In this document: positions 17,280 to 26,451 of the stretch, piece by piece
Layout: the number at the start of each line of letters is the position of its first letter
How positions within the stretch are numbered: the first letter of the stretch is position 1
Position numbers and translations under genes: made by a program
Notes under the pieces: generated by a model
Told to the model about the DNA's origin: nothing
Database searches by the model: none
Seen by the model: the letters and a program-made list of their open reading frames with translations, nothing else
Assembly: GCA_001544655.2 (NCBI GenBank)
Contig: FCOD02000004.1
Span: 248,001 to 312,000, forward strand
Direction of reading: 5' to 3'
Length of the DNA stretch: 64,000 nt
DNA from: Caballeronia turbans
GTDB lineage: Bacteria; Pseudomonadota; Gammaproteobacteria; Burkholderiales; Burkholderiaceae

Positions 17280-17927
17280 TTAAGCGGCTTGCAACGATGC
17301 GACCTGCGCGCGCGCAGCGTGCTGCGTTTCCCCCTCATCGGCGTAGCCGGAAGCGAGAACCTTGATGAGGCCGTCATGAAGGCCGAAGATCCAGCCGTGA
17401 ACGAGCGGCGGCTCGTCGCGCTCGCAAACGATTGCGTGTTGCCGCAAAAGACGCACTTGTTCGAGCACGTTCAGTTCGGCGAGACGGTTCGCGCGCGCAT
17501 CGAGTTCGGAGAATGCATCGAGCTCGTGTCGATGCCGTTGCCCCAATGCGCACAGCGGCGCGATCCGGCGATTCACGTGCGGCAAGTCGCTCGATTGCGG
17601 TAGAAGCGAGGCGCGTACACCGCCGCATCCGTAATGGCCGCATACGATCACGTGATCGACTTTCAGCACGCGCACCGCATATTCCAGCACGCTCATTGTG
17701 TTGTCATCGGAAGGCGAGAAGAGGTTGGCGATATTGCGATGAACGAAGAGATCGCCGGGATTGGCATTCGTCACCGTTTCAGCGGGCACGCGGCTATCCG
17801 CGCAGCCGAGCCACAACACCTTCGGGCTTTGTCCCTGCGCGAGACGCGGAAAGAACTGCGCATCGGCATGCGCGGTCTCGCGTGCCCACGCAATGTTTTC
17901 CAATAGCATTCGTTTCGGTCGATTCAT
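17280..17927 (-). CDS. Beta-class carbonic anhydrase
   Basis: This 215-residue enzyme interconverts CO2 and bicarbonate in the cytoplasm. Zinc ligands are visible as Cys42 in GCADSRVP, His98 and Cys101 in CGHYGCGG, with the Asp44-Arg46 dyad of the beta class. The length is standard. It precedes the SulP gene in the same direction, so enzyme and transporter probably form one operon for bicarbonate supply or pH control. The upstream 248-bp gap is shared with the divergent hydrolase gene and should hold both promoters. Confidence 0.92.
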   Translation of the reverse strand: MNRPKRMLLENIAWARETAHADAQFFPRLAQGQSPKVLWLGCADSRVPAETVTNANPGDLFVHRNIANLFSPSDDNTMSVLEYAVRVLKVDHVIVCGHYGCGGVRASLLPQSSDLPHVNRRIAPLCALGQRHRHELDAFSELDARANRLAELNVLEQVRLLRQHAIVCERDEPPLVHGWIFGLHDGLIKVLASGYADEGETQHAARAQVASLQAA

Positions 17928-18175
17928 GCATTTCTCTCCAGAACAAGCGCGTCTAACGATGCCGACGCAAAAGAATCAAAAAGGGGCCACATCTGCATTG
18001 CAGTGCAGCGAGTTCCTTACGAATTACTTTCGCAGAAAAAGTTCAGCGGCGTCCAGAGAAAAAAATATGACGTTATGCACGCAAATGATGCATGCGGCGG
18101 TTGGGTTATCTGCGCCATGGAGCGGCGCGGTTGTCTGATAACCTTGAGCCCTCCAGGTTCAGCTATCGCAAACAC

Positions 18176-19003
18176 ATGACCGACCCAGCAGCAAGCATCG
18201 ACACGACGCGTTTCATCGAATTGAACGGCGGCGCTCATCCGGTGCGCATCGAATATCAGTGGTTGAACCCAGAACGCGCGGATACGCCCATCGCGTTGTT
18301 CCTGCACGAAGGCCTGGGCTCCGTCTCGTTATGGAAGGGCTGGCCGCAGATGCTTTGCGATCGTCTGAATTGCCGGGGCCTCGTTTATTCGAGGCCAGGT
18401 TATGGGCGCTCGACGCCACGCCAGCCCGGCGAGCGATGGCCGGTCGAGTTTCTTCATCTGCAGGCGCACGAGGTACTGCCTGCATTGCTCGATGCACTCG
18501 GCATTGGCGCTGAAGAACGCTCGCGCATGTGGCTGATCGGGCATAGCGACGGCGCCACGATCGCCCTGCTTTATGCGGGCGCGTTTCCCGAAGCCCTTGC
18601 CGGCCTTGCCGTCATGGCGCCGCATGTGTTCGTGGAACCAATGACGGCTGATGGCATCGAAAAGGCGCGCATAACCTATGAAACGACGTCGTTCAGAGAC
18701 AAGCTGCAGGCTTATCACGAAGATGTGGATTCAGCCTTTTACGGCTGGAACGATGCGTGGCTGAATCCGGCGTTTCTGCATTGGGACATCACTGAAGAGA
18801 TATCGTCGATCAGGCGGCCCTTGCTCGCCATTCAAGGCTATGACGACGAATATGCATCGATGCTGCAGCTCGACAAGATCAAGGCGGCTGTCGATCACGC
18901 GCAACTCGTCAAGCTGACGCAATGCCGGCATTCGCCACATCGCGATGCGACCGATGAAGTGAACGATGCGATCGCCGCTTTCGTGCGCGCGCACCGAACT
19001 TGA
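18176..19003 (+). CDS. Alpha/beta hydrolase
   Basis: This 275-residue hydrolase has the nucleophile elbow GHSDG (Ser124), an oxyanion strand LFLHEGLGSVSLW with HEGLG in place of the usual HGxxG, and a late His in CRHSPHRD near residue 260. No signal peptide is seen. The ATG at 18176 was chosen from the family-like start MTDPAASID. The stop lies one base before the end of the convergent deacetylase gene. The substrate is unknown. Confidence 0.85.
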   Translation: MTDPAASIDTTRFIELNGGAHPVRIEYQWLNPERADTPIALFLHEGLGSVSLWKGWPQMLCDRLNCRGLVYSRPGYGRSTPRQPGERWPVEFLHLQAHEVLPALLDALGIGAEERSRMWLIGHSDGATIALLYAGAFPEALAGLAVMAPHVFVEPMTADGIEKARITYETTSFRDKLQAYHEDVDSAFYGWNDAWLNPAFLHWDITEEISSIRRPLLAIQGYDDEYASMLQLDKIKAAVDHAQLVKLTQCRHSPHRDATDEVNDAIAAFVRAHRT

Positions 19004-19004
19004 A

Positions 19005-19859
19005 TCAGCGCTTGATCTTCAGATAGGCGCGGCTGATCGCGGGCCGCGTATGCACCCACAAGCGCGACGCGAGCCACGAGGCGGGACGGTCGCGCACTTC
19101 CAGCCGTTTGATCGTACGTTCCGCATCGCTGAATGCGTTGCGATCCAGCGGGTTTGCTCCGACATTCGTTCCGGTGTGGCACGTATAGAAGTGCCTGAAG
19201 CCCGCGCTCAGCGCCACTTCGCGGTAGTCGTCATCGTAATAGCCCTGCGGCCAGCAGAGATGATCCGACACTTCGCCGAGACGCGCGCGCAACGCGGCAC
19301 GTGCAGCGCTCAGATCGTTTTGAAGGCGCTCGCGTTTCTCGTCGGGCGATGTCGTAACCCGATCCCAGCGCACATGCGTATGCGTGTGGCTATGAAACTC
19401 GAACGTGCCCGCTCCTAGCATCGCTTCGATTTCGGACCAGCGCAAAATCACATCGTCGATGTTTCCGCTCTCGATTGCGCGTTCACCTGCGTGATGATCG
19501 AGCAAGCGCGGCAAGGCCGCGGCAGCATTCGATGCATTCGGACGCACGCCGCCTTCGCCGGGCCAACTGCTCACGAGAAAGCATAGTGCTGTGAAGCCGT
19601 GGCGTTTCAATACCGGATGCGCATGCACCCAGTTGTCGAGATAGCCATCGTCGAAGGTGATGACAATGGATTTCGCAGGCACGTCGTCGCCATTCAGGAA
19701 AGCGGCGAGTTGCGCCGAGCCGATTGTGCGATAACCCGCGCTCGCAAGGTAGTCCATTTGCGCGGCGAAGTTTTCGGGCGCCACGGTGATCATGCCGGGC
19801 GACGTGCTGACGTGGTGGTACATCAGCACGGGAACCGCCCGTGCCTGCTTTGCGCTCAT
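19005..19859 (-). CDS. Polysaccharide deacetylase (NodB-like)
   Basis: This 284-residue protein has the NodB homology domain: the catalytic TFDDG at residues 68-72 holds the metal-binding Asp pair, the second metal site is FHSHTHTH, and VPVLMYHHVS is the typical first strand. It would remove acetyl groups from a surface sugar. The start overlaps the glycosyltransferase stop by four bases (ATGA), so the two are coupled. A role in trimming the glycan made by the partner transferase, for LPS core or exopolysaccharide, is inferred. No signal peptide is visible, so it may act in the cytoplasm on a precursor. Confidence 0.87.
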   Translation of the reverse strand: MSAKQARAVPVLMYHHVSTSPGMITVAPENFAAQMDYLASAGYRTIGSAQLAAFLNGDDVPAKSIVITFDDGYLDNWVHAHPVLKRHGFTALCFLVSSWPGEGGVRPNASNAAAALPRLLDHHAGERAIESGNIDDVILRWSEIEAMLGAGTFEFHSHTHTHVRWDRVTTSPDEKRERLQNDLSAARAALRARLGEVSDHLCWPQGYYDDDYREVALSAGFRHFYTCHTGTNVGANPLDRNAFSDAERTIKRLEVRDRPASWLASRLWVHTRPAISRAYLKIKR

Positions 19860-20941
19860 CTGCGATGGCCTCGCTCGTGCAATGCGCGTCGATAGAAGTG
19901 CGCTGTTTCGTCCGCCATGTGGCCCACCGTGAAGCCGTGTTCGGTGATGCGCGCACCCTCGTCCCTGAGGCGCTGGCGTAAGGCGGGATCGTCGATCATG
20001 CGTGCGATCGCACCGCGCAATGCAACCGGATCATGCGGCGGCACCAGCAGTCCATTCACGTTGTCTTCGATGAGTTCGGGCACGCCGTCTACATGTGTGC
20101 CGATGACGGGCAAGCCCGCCGCCATCGCCTCGATGAAAGCCTGGCCGAGCGCTTCCTGATGCGTGGGCAGCACGAAGAGATCGGAACCGCGAAAGATGTT
20201 CGGTATGTCCGTGCGAAAGCCCAGCAGGTGAATACGATTTGCGAGACCGAGGCTATCGACGATGCTCTTGATGCTGTCGAAGAGTGGACCATCGCCCGCC
20301 ATTACGACATGCAGGTTCGGACGCGTGTCGATCAGCGGGCGTACCGCGGCGATCAGGTCTTCATGTCCTTTCTTGTCGCGCATGATCGCCACCATGCATG
20401 CGACAAACGCGTCCGGTGCGAGACCGAGCTCCTCACGCAAGGTCGAATGTGCGACGGCCTGCGGCTTCACGATGCCGTCGTAGATCGTCTGGACGCGCTT
20501 CTCCGCCACACCCGCTGAAATCAGATAGCGGCGCACGTAATGGCTCACCGCGATGACACGATGCGGGATCCAGTTATAAGTCGCGAGCGAGGATATGGGC
20601 AGTGCGAGATGCCGCGTGCGCACGATGAGCGGCGTGCCTGCCAGCCTCCCGGCCGTGCCGGCGACGAGACTGTCGTGACCGCTATGCGTGTTGAGCACGT
20701 CGAATGCACGGCGGCGCAAGAGCGCCTTGATACGCAGCATCGATTGCATGTCGCCGCCGCTGCGCATGCGTGCGTGATGAACCGCGAACCCGAGTTCAGC
20801 GCAGTGCTGCCCGAGACGCGCATCGCCCGGGCAAATCAGTTCGACGGTATGACCGCTTTCCCGTAACGCGACCATTTCCTTCAAAGTGCGAATCTCCTGA
20901 CCGCCCCATCCCTTTGAGGACTCGCTATGTAAGATCTTCAA
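19856..20941 (-). CDS. Glycosyltransferase family 4 with TTG start
   Basis: This 361-residue GT-B glycosyltransferase starts with the family's usual KILHSESSKGWGGQEIR and has the C-terminal nucleotide-sugar signature HQEALGQAFIEAMAAGLP. No ATG or GTG fits. A TTG at 20941 follows GGAGAC with a seven-base spacer and gives exactly the typical N-terminus, so I choose it; a longer frame upstream adds 50 unrelated residues over an AT-rich promoter-like stretch. It probably adds a hexose or heptose to LPS or an exopolysaccharide, and is coupled to the deacetylase that follows. Donor and acceptor are unknown. Confidence 0.85.
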   Translation of the reverse strand: MKILHSESSKGWGGQEIRTLKEMVALRESGHTVELICPGDARLGQHCAELGFAVHHARMRSGGDMQSMLRIKALLRRRAFDVLNTHSGHDSLVAGTAGRLAGTPLIVRTRHLALPISSLATYNWIPHRVIAVSHYVRRYLISAGVAEKRVQTIYDGIVKPQAVAHSTLREELGLAPDAFVACMVAIMRDKKGHEDLIAAVRPLIDTRPNLHVVMAGDGPLFDSIKSIVDSLGLANRIHLLGFRTDIPNIFRGSDLFVLPTHQEALGQAFIEAMAAGLPVIGTHVDGVPELIEDNVNGLLVPPHDPVALRGAIARMIDDPALRQRLRDEGARITEHGFTVGHMADETAHFYRRALHERGHRR

Positions 20942-21045
20942 ATGCTGGTCTCCACAACCCTCGGCTGCCAAGCCGGAATATTTGGTAATAATTGGAATAG
21001 CTTTCTGCTTTCGGTAATTCGTAAAGAAAAAGCAAGGGAATTTAA

Positions 21046-21160
21046 ACAAGCCTCGAACGAGGCTTGTCGTAAAGAGATGCATGGCTTGCAAGCCAGATGT
21101 AAGCGCGGCGCTGACAGCGCTCTACATGACCAATCGATGCCCCGCCTCAAGGTCGATTGG
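21046..21160. repeat. Cluster of three palindromes in a 640-bp intergenic region
   Basis: The gap 20942-21581 has three dyads close together: ACAAGCCTCG-AA-CGAGGCTTGT at 21046-21067 (perfect), TGGCTTGCAAGCCA at 21082-21095 (perfect), and CCAATCGA / TCGATTGG at 21130-21137 and 21153-21160. The first could be a terminator-like hairpin followed by TTTAAATT on the minus strand. The other two look more like protein-binding sites. The AT-rich bases 20975-21045 probably contain the glycosyltransferase promoter. I see no tRNA or mobile element here. Confidence 0.5.
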
Positions 21161-21381
21161 CATGGCTCGACATGGCGACCTGATGACCTGATGAGCTAAC
21201 GGATGAGGCAGGCACCTGGTTGACGCGTACCTGGCAGTTCTGTCAGCTTGGGATCCCTGATCTTAGCGTGACTTTGCGGGAAATGACACTTATCCGTTTG
21301 CGCTTCGGGCACTTAAGGAAGCCATAAGAAATGCGTTGCGAGGCGCAAACGTTTGTCGGTCTTTCGGGGGAGGATGTTGCT

Positions 21382-21495
21382 ATGGACAGCCTTTCGACAG
21401 AGGCAAATTCGGGTACGCGCCATCACCTGTTTGGTCAACGACCGCGTACTGCGGTCGCTGCCTCATGCGCTGAATCTGTTCGTCAGTTGCTTTGA
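21382..21495 (+). CDS. Possible 37-residue small ORF with strong ribosome site
   Basis: An ATG preceded by GGGGGAGGATGTTGCT opens a 37-codon frame (MDSLSTEANSGTRHHLFGQR...) ending with TGA at 21495. The ribosome site is nearly ideal, but the peptide has no recognised family, signal or membrane segment, and codon use gives no clear support. It could be a leader peptide, a remnant N-terminus or chance. Confidence 0.2.
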   Translation: MDSLSTEANSGTRHHLFGQRPRTAVAASCAESVRQLL

Positions 21496-21581
21496 GCGGA
21501 GCACGCAACTTATACCGATTGATGACGTTGGCGGATGGGATTTTGCAAGTGAAGTCCCCGCCTGAGAACCAACGACCGCAA

Positions 21582-22337
21582 TCAAGCCCCGTCCTGCGCC
21601 TTAGACGACGCTTCCTGCGCCCGCCGCAGCCTTTCGCGGCTGTTCGAAAGATGCATGCGCATGGCCGCGCGCGCTGCCTCGGGATCGCGTCGCTCGATCG
21701 CATCGTAGATATCTTCGTGCTCGCGATTCACGCGATCCAGATAGCCGGCGGGATCGTTGTGTGCGAGCGCGGCTGAATTGACACGCGTGCGCGGGATGAT
21801 GGTGTTGCCGAGCTGGCTCAGGATGCTGTGAAAGTAGCGGTTACCCGTAGCTTTCGCGAGTTCGAGATGAAATGCGACGTCGGCGGCGACCGCGTTGCCC
21901 TCGCCGGCTTCGATGAGCCGTTCGAATTCGTCGAGCGCGCGACGCATATGCGCGAGGTTTTCATCGGTGCGGCGCACGGCGGCGAGACCGGCCGCCTCCG
22001 CTTCGAGACTGATGCGGAGCTCGAGAATCGCCATCACGTCGCGCACCGTGAGGTCGCCCGCGGCCTCGATCTGAAAACGGTCCTGATCGCCCGCTTCGAG
22101 TACGAATGTGCCGATGCCATGCCGCGTCTGCACGAGGCGCGCCGCCTGCAGCCGCGAGATGGACTCGCGAACCACCGTGCGGCTCACGCCGAGCTGCGCC
22201 ATGATCTCCGATTCCGTCGGCAGCTTGTCGCCAGGTCGGAGCGCGCCGCTGCGAATCCGCTCTGACAACTCGGCGACGACTTCCTCGGTGAGATTGCGGG
22301 AGCGGCGAAGCGCGCCGGACGCGAGGGCTTGGGACAT
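21582..22337 (-). CDS. FadR-subfamily GntR transcriptional regulator
   Basis: This 251-residue regulator has an N-terminal winged helix (about residues 15-80; LPTESEIMAQLGVSRTVVRE) and an FCD effector domain. The likely metal ligands of the FCD domain are visible as Asp and His in AADVAFHLELAKATGN and His in NREHEDIYDAI. Such proteins usually repress sugar-acid or organic-acid genes. No obvious target lies next to it: the flanks are long intergenic regions, and the nearest candidates are the hypothetical gene at 22916 or itself. A perfect -10 box lies upstream. Confidence 0.88.
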   Translation of the reverse strand: MSQALASGALRRSRNLTEEVVAELSERIRSGALRPGDKLPTESEIMAQLGVSRTVVRESISRLQAARLVQTRHGIGTFVLEAGDQDRFQIEAAGDLTVRDVMAILELRISLEAEAAGLAAVRRTDENLAHMRRALDEFERLIEAGEGNAVAADVAFHLELAKATGNRYFHSILSQLGNTIIPRTRVNSAALAHNDPAGYLDRVNREHEDIYDAIERRDPEAARAAMRMHLSNSRERLRRAQEASSKAQDGA

Positions 22338-22369
22338 TGAAAGACCGATCTTTGTATGCTCGATTGGCC

Positions 22370-22375
22370 ATTATA
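22370..22375 (-). promoter_or_regulatory. Candidate -10 box of the GntR gene
   Basis: A perfect TATAAT on the minus strand (22375 to 22370) is 33 bases before the GntR ATG. No convincing -35 is seen. Upstream, GTACGATGACT and AGTCGGTAC form an imperfect dyad (22392-22420) that might be the autoregulatory operator. Confidence 0.45.
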
Positions 22376-22507
22376 GGGCGCACCATAGCTTGTACGATGA
22401 CTATTGACTGCAGTCGGTACTGTCCGCCTTCGCCTCGTGCACATTTAGACGCAATACTCGCTTTAATAGCGCCCAGTGCCATGTCGAACGGCGCGTGCCG
22501 GCAGCCG

Positions 22508-22550
22508 CTAATCGCCATGATGGAAAACCCCATCAAAATCATGCGATTAG
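22508..22550. repeat. Long interrupted inverted repeat
   Basis: CTAATCGCCATGAT (22508-22521) and ATCATGCGATTAG (22538-22550) are complementary over 13 bases with one bulged C, separated by 16 bases. An inner pair TGATGG / CCATCA can compete with it. It lies in the 578-bp gap 22338-22915 between the divergent GntR and hypothetical genes. It may be a regulator site or a structured RNA; the rest of the gap shows no gene. Confidence 0.45.
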
Positions 22551-22915
22551 GGACAAAACAAAGCGTTGATAAACCGATTGTTGCGGCGTAAAGTTCAAGT
22601 ACCGCATGAAGTGCAATCGTGCCAGCCCGGTGGCAGCAAACGCACGCCGGGCGGCGTCGTTCATAAAAGAAGGCTCGCGAATCGATTGCCGCATCCGTTG
22701 GATTCGCCATCATCTTGCGCAGTCGCGAGCCCGATCACAGCGGTTCACCGGCTCGTCGCCGCGCGTGTCTATGCGATACGCCACGCGCTTTGCGCCTCTC
22801 GCGCGTCTCGCTCATCGATCAGGCGAAAAGCCGGTGCCCGCCCTTATTCACATCCGCGAATTTCGCAGCGATACTGAGGCGCGGCATCGAGTTTGGCAGG
22901 CAAGGAGACGAGCAA

Positions 22916-23338
22916 ATGATGCGTGAAGTAATCGGAGCGTTCCATGGCTCCCGTAAGCTGGATGAAGCGCTTGAAGATTTGCGCGCGGAGGGCATCGCGG
23001 CCGATCGCGTCCGCGTGGCGAGCATGAGCGGCTTCGCCGATTTCCACACATCGCAGATACAGAGCAACAACGCGCAGACGCAATGGATCGCGGCCGAATA
23101 CGCGGGCCACGGCGAACATCTGGGTGTGGTCGATACGCACGACTACCCGTACGGGCTGGACGCTTCGAACGACGACATCCTCCCTTCGTTCGGCGCTGAC
23201 GGCGGCGATGCGGACCTGGCGTGCGGCGTCACGCGCGTAATCGTGAGCATTCGCGACGAAGCGGAGATGCGCGCGGTGTGCGACATCTTCTCTCGCCTCG
23301 GCACCGACGACATCGACGTGGAAGGCGCCGCGGCCTGA
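22916..23338 (+). CDS. Hypothetical protein, acidic, 140 residues
   Basis: An ATG with AAGGAGACGAGCA upstream opens a 140-residue acidic protein. The first part (EVIGAFHGSRKLDEALEDLR) and the last part (VIVSIRDEAEMRAVCDIFSR) each look like a beta-alpha unit of a small ferredoxin-like or flipped alpha/beta domain seen in general-stress-type proteins. The central segment is Asp-, His- and Tyr-rich (THDYPYGLDASNDD). It has no signal or membrane segment. I do not recognise a characterised family. It reads away from the GntR gene across a long gap with an inverted repeat. Confidence 0.7.
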   Translation: MMREVIGAFHGSRKLDEALEDLRAEGIAADRVRVASMSGFADFHTSQIQSNNAQTQWIAAEYAGHGEHLGVVDTHDYPYGLDASNDDILPSFGADGGDADLACGVTRVIVSIRDEAEMRAVCDIFSRLGTDDIDVEGAAA

Positions 23339-23368
23339 CCCGCACCGTCCGCGGCTCACATCGTCGCA

Positions 23369-23620
23369 TTACTGCGTCGTCGTCGCGGGCTTCGCCTTCT
23401 TCTTGTGCTTGAAGTGAGAGCCGCCCTGGTGCGCGCTGCCGGGTGTGGACGTGTTGTCACCGCCGACGGTCGGCCCGGCCGTTGCCGCGCCATGTGCGTT
23501 GCCGCCGCCCGAGCCGCCATTGCCGTTACCACCGCCGGACTGCGCCATTGCGGCGCCCGTCACGCCCATCGTCGCGCCCGCCAGCAGCGCGACCAGAAAC
23601 CTCAATCCAGCTTTTCTCAT
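23369..23620 (-). CDS. Small secreted Gly/Ser-rich protein
   Basis: This 83-residue protein has a clear signal peptide (MRKAGLRFLVALLAGATMGV, cleavage after AAMA), a Gly/Asn/Ser-rich low-complexity core (GGGNGNGGSGGGNAHG), and a basic His/Lys tail (HFKHKKKAKP). The ATG at 23620 is chosen because GAGGAAGAA precedes it and the signal begins there. It should be exported to the periplasm. Proteins of this look are common and uncharacterised in Burkholderiaceae. Confidence 0.65.
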   Translation of the reverse strand: MRKAGLRFLVALLAGATMGVTGAAMAQSGGGNGNGGSGGGNAHGAATAGPTVGGDNTSTPGSAHQGGSHFKHKKKAKPATTTQ

Positions 23621-23766
23621 TTCTTCCTCTTCGATCAGGTTGTTTGCCGGTCGGCGTGCACTTCGCATGCAAGATGCGTTACGCAAAATGCCGTTTGGTA
23701 TCTGGCATGCTGCGTGCTCGCTCTATTAATTCCGTCGTCGCGTTCAGCAGGAAACCGTACCTATTC

Positions 23767-26451
23767 ATGGATGTCCGCAAATCCACCCGCAAGTCGGCCG
23801 ATCGCGACGATGCCGCGACTGCATCGAGAGCAGGTTTCGTGCGCGTTCGTGGCGCACGCGAGCACAACCTGAAAAACGTCGATGTGGACGTGCCGCGCGA
23901 TGCGCTCGTCGTCTTCACCGGCGTGTCCGGTTCCGGCAAATCGTCCCTGGCTTTCGGCACGCTTTACGCCGAGGCGCAGCGGCGCTATTTCGAATCGGTG
24001 GCGCCGTATGCGCGGCGGCTCATCGAACAGGTTGGCGTGCCGCAGGTGGACTCGATCGAAGGCTTGCCGCCCGCGGTCGCGCTGCAGCAGCAGCGCGGGG
24101 CACCGAACGCCCGATCATCGGTGGGAAGTGTGACGACGCTGTCGAGCCTCGTGCGAATGCTGTATTCGCGCACCGGCAGCTATCCGCCCAAACAGCCGAT
24201 GCTCTACGCGGAAGACTTCTCGCCGAACACGGTCCAGGGCGCGTGCCCCGTTTGTCACGGCCTTGGGCGCGTCTACGAAGTCACGGAAAAGTCGATGGTG
24301 CCCGACGACTCGCTCACGATCCGCGAGCGCGCCGTCGCAGCCTGGCCGCCCGCGTGGCACGGCCAGAATCTGCGGGACATTCTCGTCACGCTCGGCTACG
24401 ACGTCGATACACCGTGGCGCGACTTGCCGAAGAGCGACCGCGACTGGATTCTCTTCACAGAAGAGCAGCCGACCGTCCCGGTGTATGCCGGCCTCACGCC
24501 GAAAGAAACGCAAGCCGCATTGAAGCGCGGCGCCGAGCCGAGCTATCAGGGCACCTTCACCGGCGCGCGCCGCTACGTGCTGCATACCTTCGCGCATACG
24601 CAAAGCGCGCTCATGAAAAAGCGCGTGTCGCGCTTCATGATCGGCAGCGATTGCCACGCATGCCACGGGAAGCGGCTCAAGAAGGAAGCGCTGTCCGTGA
24701 CGTTCGCGGGGCTCGACATCGCCGAGTTCGCGCGTCTTCCAATGAGCCGTCTCGCCGATCTGCTTGCGCCCATCGCACGCGGAGAGTGGCCTTCTCACGA
24801 CGAAGCGCCGGGTCTCGCGCTCGCAAAAAAAGACCGCATCGCGGCAACGGCCAAGCGCGTGGCCGCCGGCGGGTCGGCACACAAGGCCGCGACCGACGTG
24901 CGCCGCACGGCCAATCTCTCCGACGAGAAGCGCGCCGCCGCCGAACGCATCGCGGCCGACTTGCTGGAGCGGCTCGCCACGCTGATCGATCTCGGGCTGG
25001 GCTACCTGTCGCTCGATCGCGCGACGCCGACGCTTTCCTCCGGCGAGCTGCAACGCCTGCGGCTCGCGACACAACTCGCATCGCAACTCTTCGGCGTCGT
25101 GTACGTGCTCGACGAGCCGTCCGCGGGCCTGCATCCCGCCGACAACGAAGCGCTCTTCGCCGCGTTGCAGCGTCTCAAGGCCGCGGGCAATTCGCTCTTC
25201 GTCATCGAGCACGATCTGAATACGATGCGGCGCGCGGACTGGCTCGTCGATGTCGGTCCGGCTGCGGGCGAACAAGGCGGACATGTGCTCTATAGCGGAC
25301 CGCCGGAAGGCCTTGCATCGATCGAGGCATCGCAGACGCGCAAGCATCTCTTCGCGCCGGAACAGACCATCGAACGCATTGCGCGCGAGCCGCGCGGATG
25401 GCTGCGGCTCGAGGGCGTCACGCGCAATAACCTGCATGGCATCGACGCCGCGTTCCCGCTCGGCGCCTTCACGACCGTCACCGGTATTTCAGGTTCCGGC
25501 AAGTCGAGCCTCGTGAGTCAGGCGCTGCCGGAGCTCATCGCTCAGCGGCTCGGACGCGCACTCGACGACGCGGACGAAGACGAACAGGATCCGCTCTTCG
25601 CGCCAGCAGACGCATCGGCTGGCGGACGCATCGCCGAAGGTATGGAGACGATCCGCCGCCTCGTGCGCGTCGATCAGAAACCGATCGGCCGCACGCCGCG
25701 CTCGAACCTCGCGACTTACACGGGCCTCTTCGACTACGTGCGCAAGCTGTTCGCGGATACGCCCGCCGCGCGCAAGCGCCGCTATGGCGCGGGGCGCTTC
25801 TCGTTCAACGTCGCGCAGGGACGCTGCCCGACATGCGAAGGCGAAGGCTTCGTCAGCGTCGAACTGCTATTTTTGCCGAGCGTCTACACCTCTTGCGCCA
25901 CGTGCCACGGCTCGCGTTACAACCCGCAGACGCTGGAGATCACTTGGCGCGACAAGAACATCGCGGACGTGCTCGGCATGACTGTCGATACCGCATGCGA
26001 GTTCTTCGCCGATGAACCGAACGTAATGCGCGCACTCGCCGTGCTGCGCGACATCGGCCTCGGTTATCTGCGGCTCGGGCAACCCGCGACGGAGCTTTCG
26101 GGCGGCGAAGCGCAGCGCATCAAGCTCGCGACCGAATTGCAGCGCGCGCATCGCGGCGACACGCTCTATATCCTCGATGAACCGACGACAGGCCTGCACC
26201 CCACCGATGTCGACCGGCTGATGGCGCAACTGCAAGGACTCGTCGATGCGGGCAACACGGTCGTCGTCGTGGAGCACGACATGCGCGTTGCCGCGCTCTC
26301 CGACTGGGTCATCGATATCGGTCCCGGCGCAGGCGAAGATGGCGGCCGCGTCGTCGTGACAGGCACGCCGCAACGCATCGCGAAGCATGCCGCGAGCCGC
26401 ACGGCGCCTTATCTGGCGGAGGCGCTGGGCTCAGGACAGCGCACGCCCTGA
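23767..26451 (+). CDS. UvrA2-like excinuclease ATPase (lacks UvrB-binding domain)
   Basis: This 894-residue UvrA paralogue has two ABC ATPase halves: Walker [10 protein letters not shown] near residue 53 and GISGSGKSS near 575, signatures [12 protein letters not shown] and [12 protein letters not shown], and Walker [11 protein letters not shown] and [10 protein letters not shown]. Zinc-finger CxxC pairs are present (CPVCHG, CHACHG, CPTCEG, CATCHG). Between the first ATPase segment and CPVCHG there are only about 35 residues, so the UvrB-binding domain of housekeeping UvrA is absent, which is typical of UvrA2. UvrA2 proteins aid tolerance to DNA damage or DNA-binding drugs. The ATG at 23767 is taken because the longer frame upstream is not family-like. 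The stop overlaps the convergent HD gene by 21 bases. Confidence 0.9.
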   Translation: MDVRKSTRKSADRDDAATASRAGFVRVRGAREHNLKNVDVDVPRDALVVFTGVSGSGKSSLAFGTLYAEAQRRYFESVAPYARRLIEQVGVPQVDSIEGLPPAVALQQQRGAPNARSSVGSVTTLSSLVRMLYSRTGSYPPKQPMLYAEDFSPNTVQGACPVCHGLGRVYEVTEKSMVPDDSLTIRERAVAAWPPAWHGQNLRDILVTLGYDVDTPWRDLPKSDRDWILFTEEQPTVPVYAGLTPKETQAALKRGAEPSYQGTFTGARRYVLHTFAHTQSALMKKRVSRFMIGSDCHACHGKRLKKEALSVTFAGLDIAEFARLPMSRLADLLAPIARGEWPSHDEAPGLALAKKDRIAATAKRVAAGGSAHKAATDVRRTANLSDEKRAAAERIAADLLERLATLIDLGLGYLSLDRATPTLSSGELQRLRLATQLASQLFGVVYVLDEPSAGLHPADNEALFAALQRLKAAGNSLFVIEHDLNTMRRADWLVDVGPAAGEQGGHVLYSGPPEGLASIEASQTRKHLFAPEQTIERIAREPRGWLRLEGVTRNNLHGIDAAFPLGAFTTVTGISGSGKSSLVSQALPELIAQRLGRALDDADEDEQDPLFAPADASAGGRIAEGMETIRRLVRVDQKPIGRTPRSNLATYTGLFDYVRKLFADTPAARKRRYGAGRFSFNVAQGRCPTCEGEGFVSVELLFLPSVYTSCATCHGSRYNPQTLEITWRDKNIADVLGMTVDTACEFFADEPNVMRALAVLRDIGLGYLRLGQPATELSGGEAQRIKLATELQRAHRGDTLYILDEPTTGLHPTDVDRLMAQLQGLVDAGNTVVVVEHDMRVAALSDWVIDIGPGAGEDGGRVVVTGTPQRIAKHAASRTAPYLAEALGSGQRTP

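Noticed and set aside
20942-21581. tRNA or attachment site in the long gap
   Set aside because: The dyads were tested by eye against a cloverleaf. No T-loop (GTTCRANNC) with a matching acceptor stem was found, and there is no integrase nearby.
24115-25437. A 440-codon minus-strand frame opposite the UvrA2-like gene
   Set aside because: It is antisense to conserved ATPase motifs and has shadow-frame composition without a domain.
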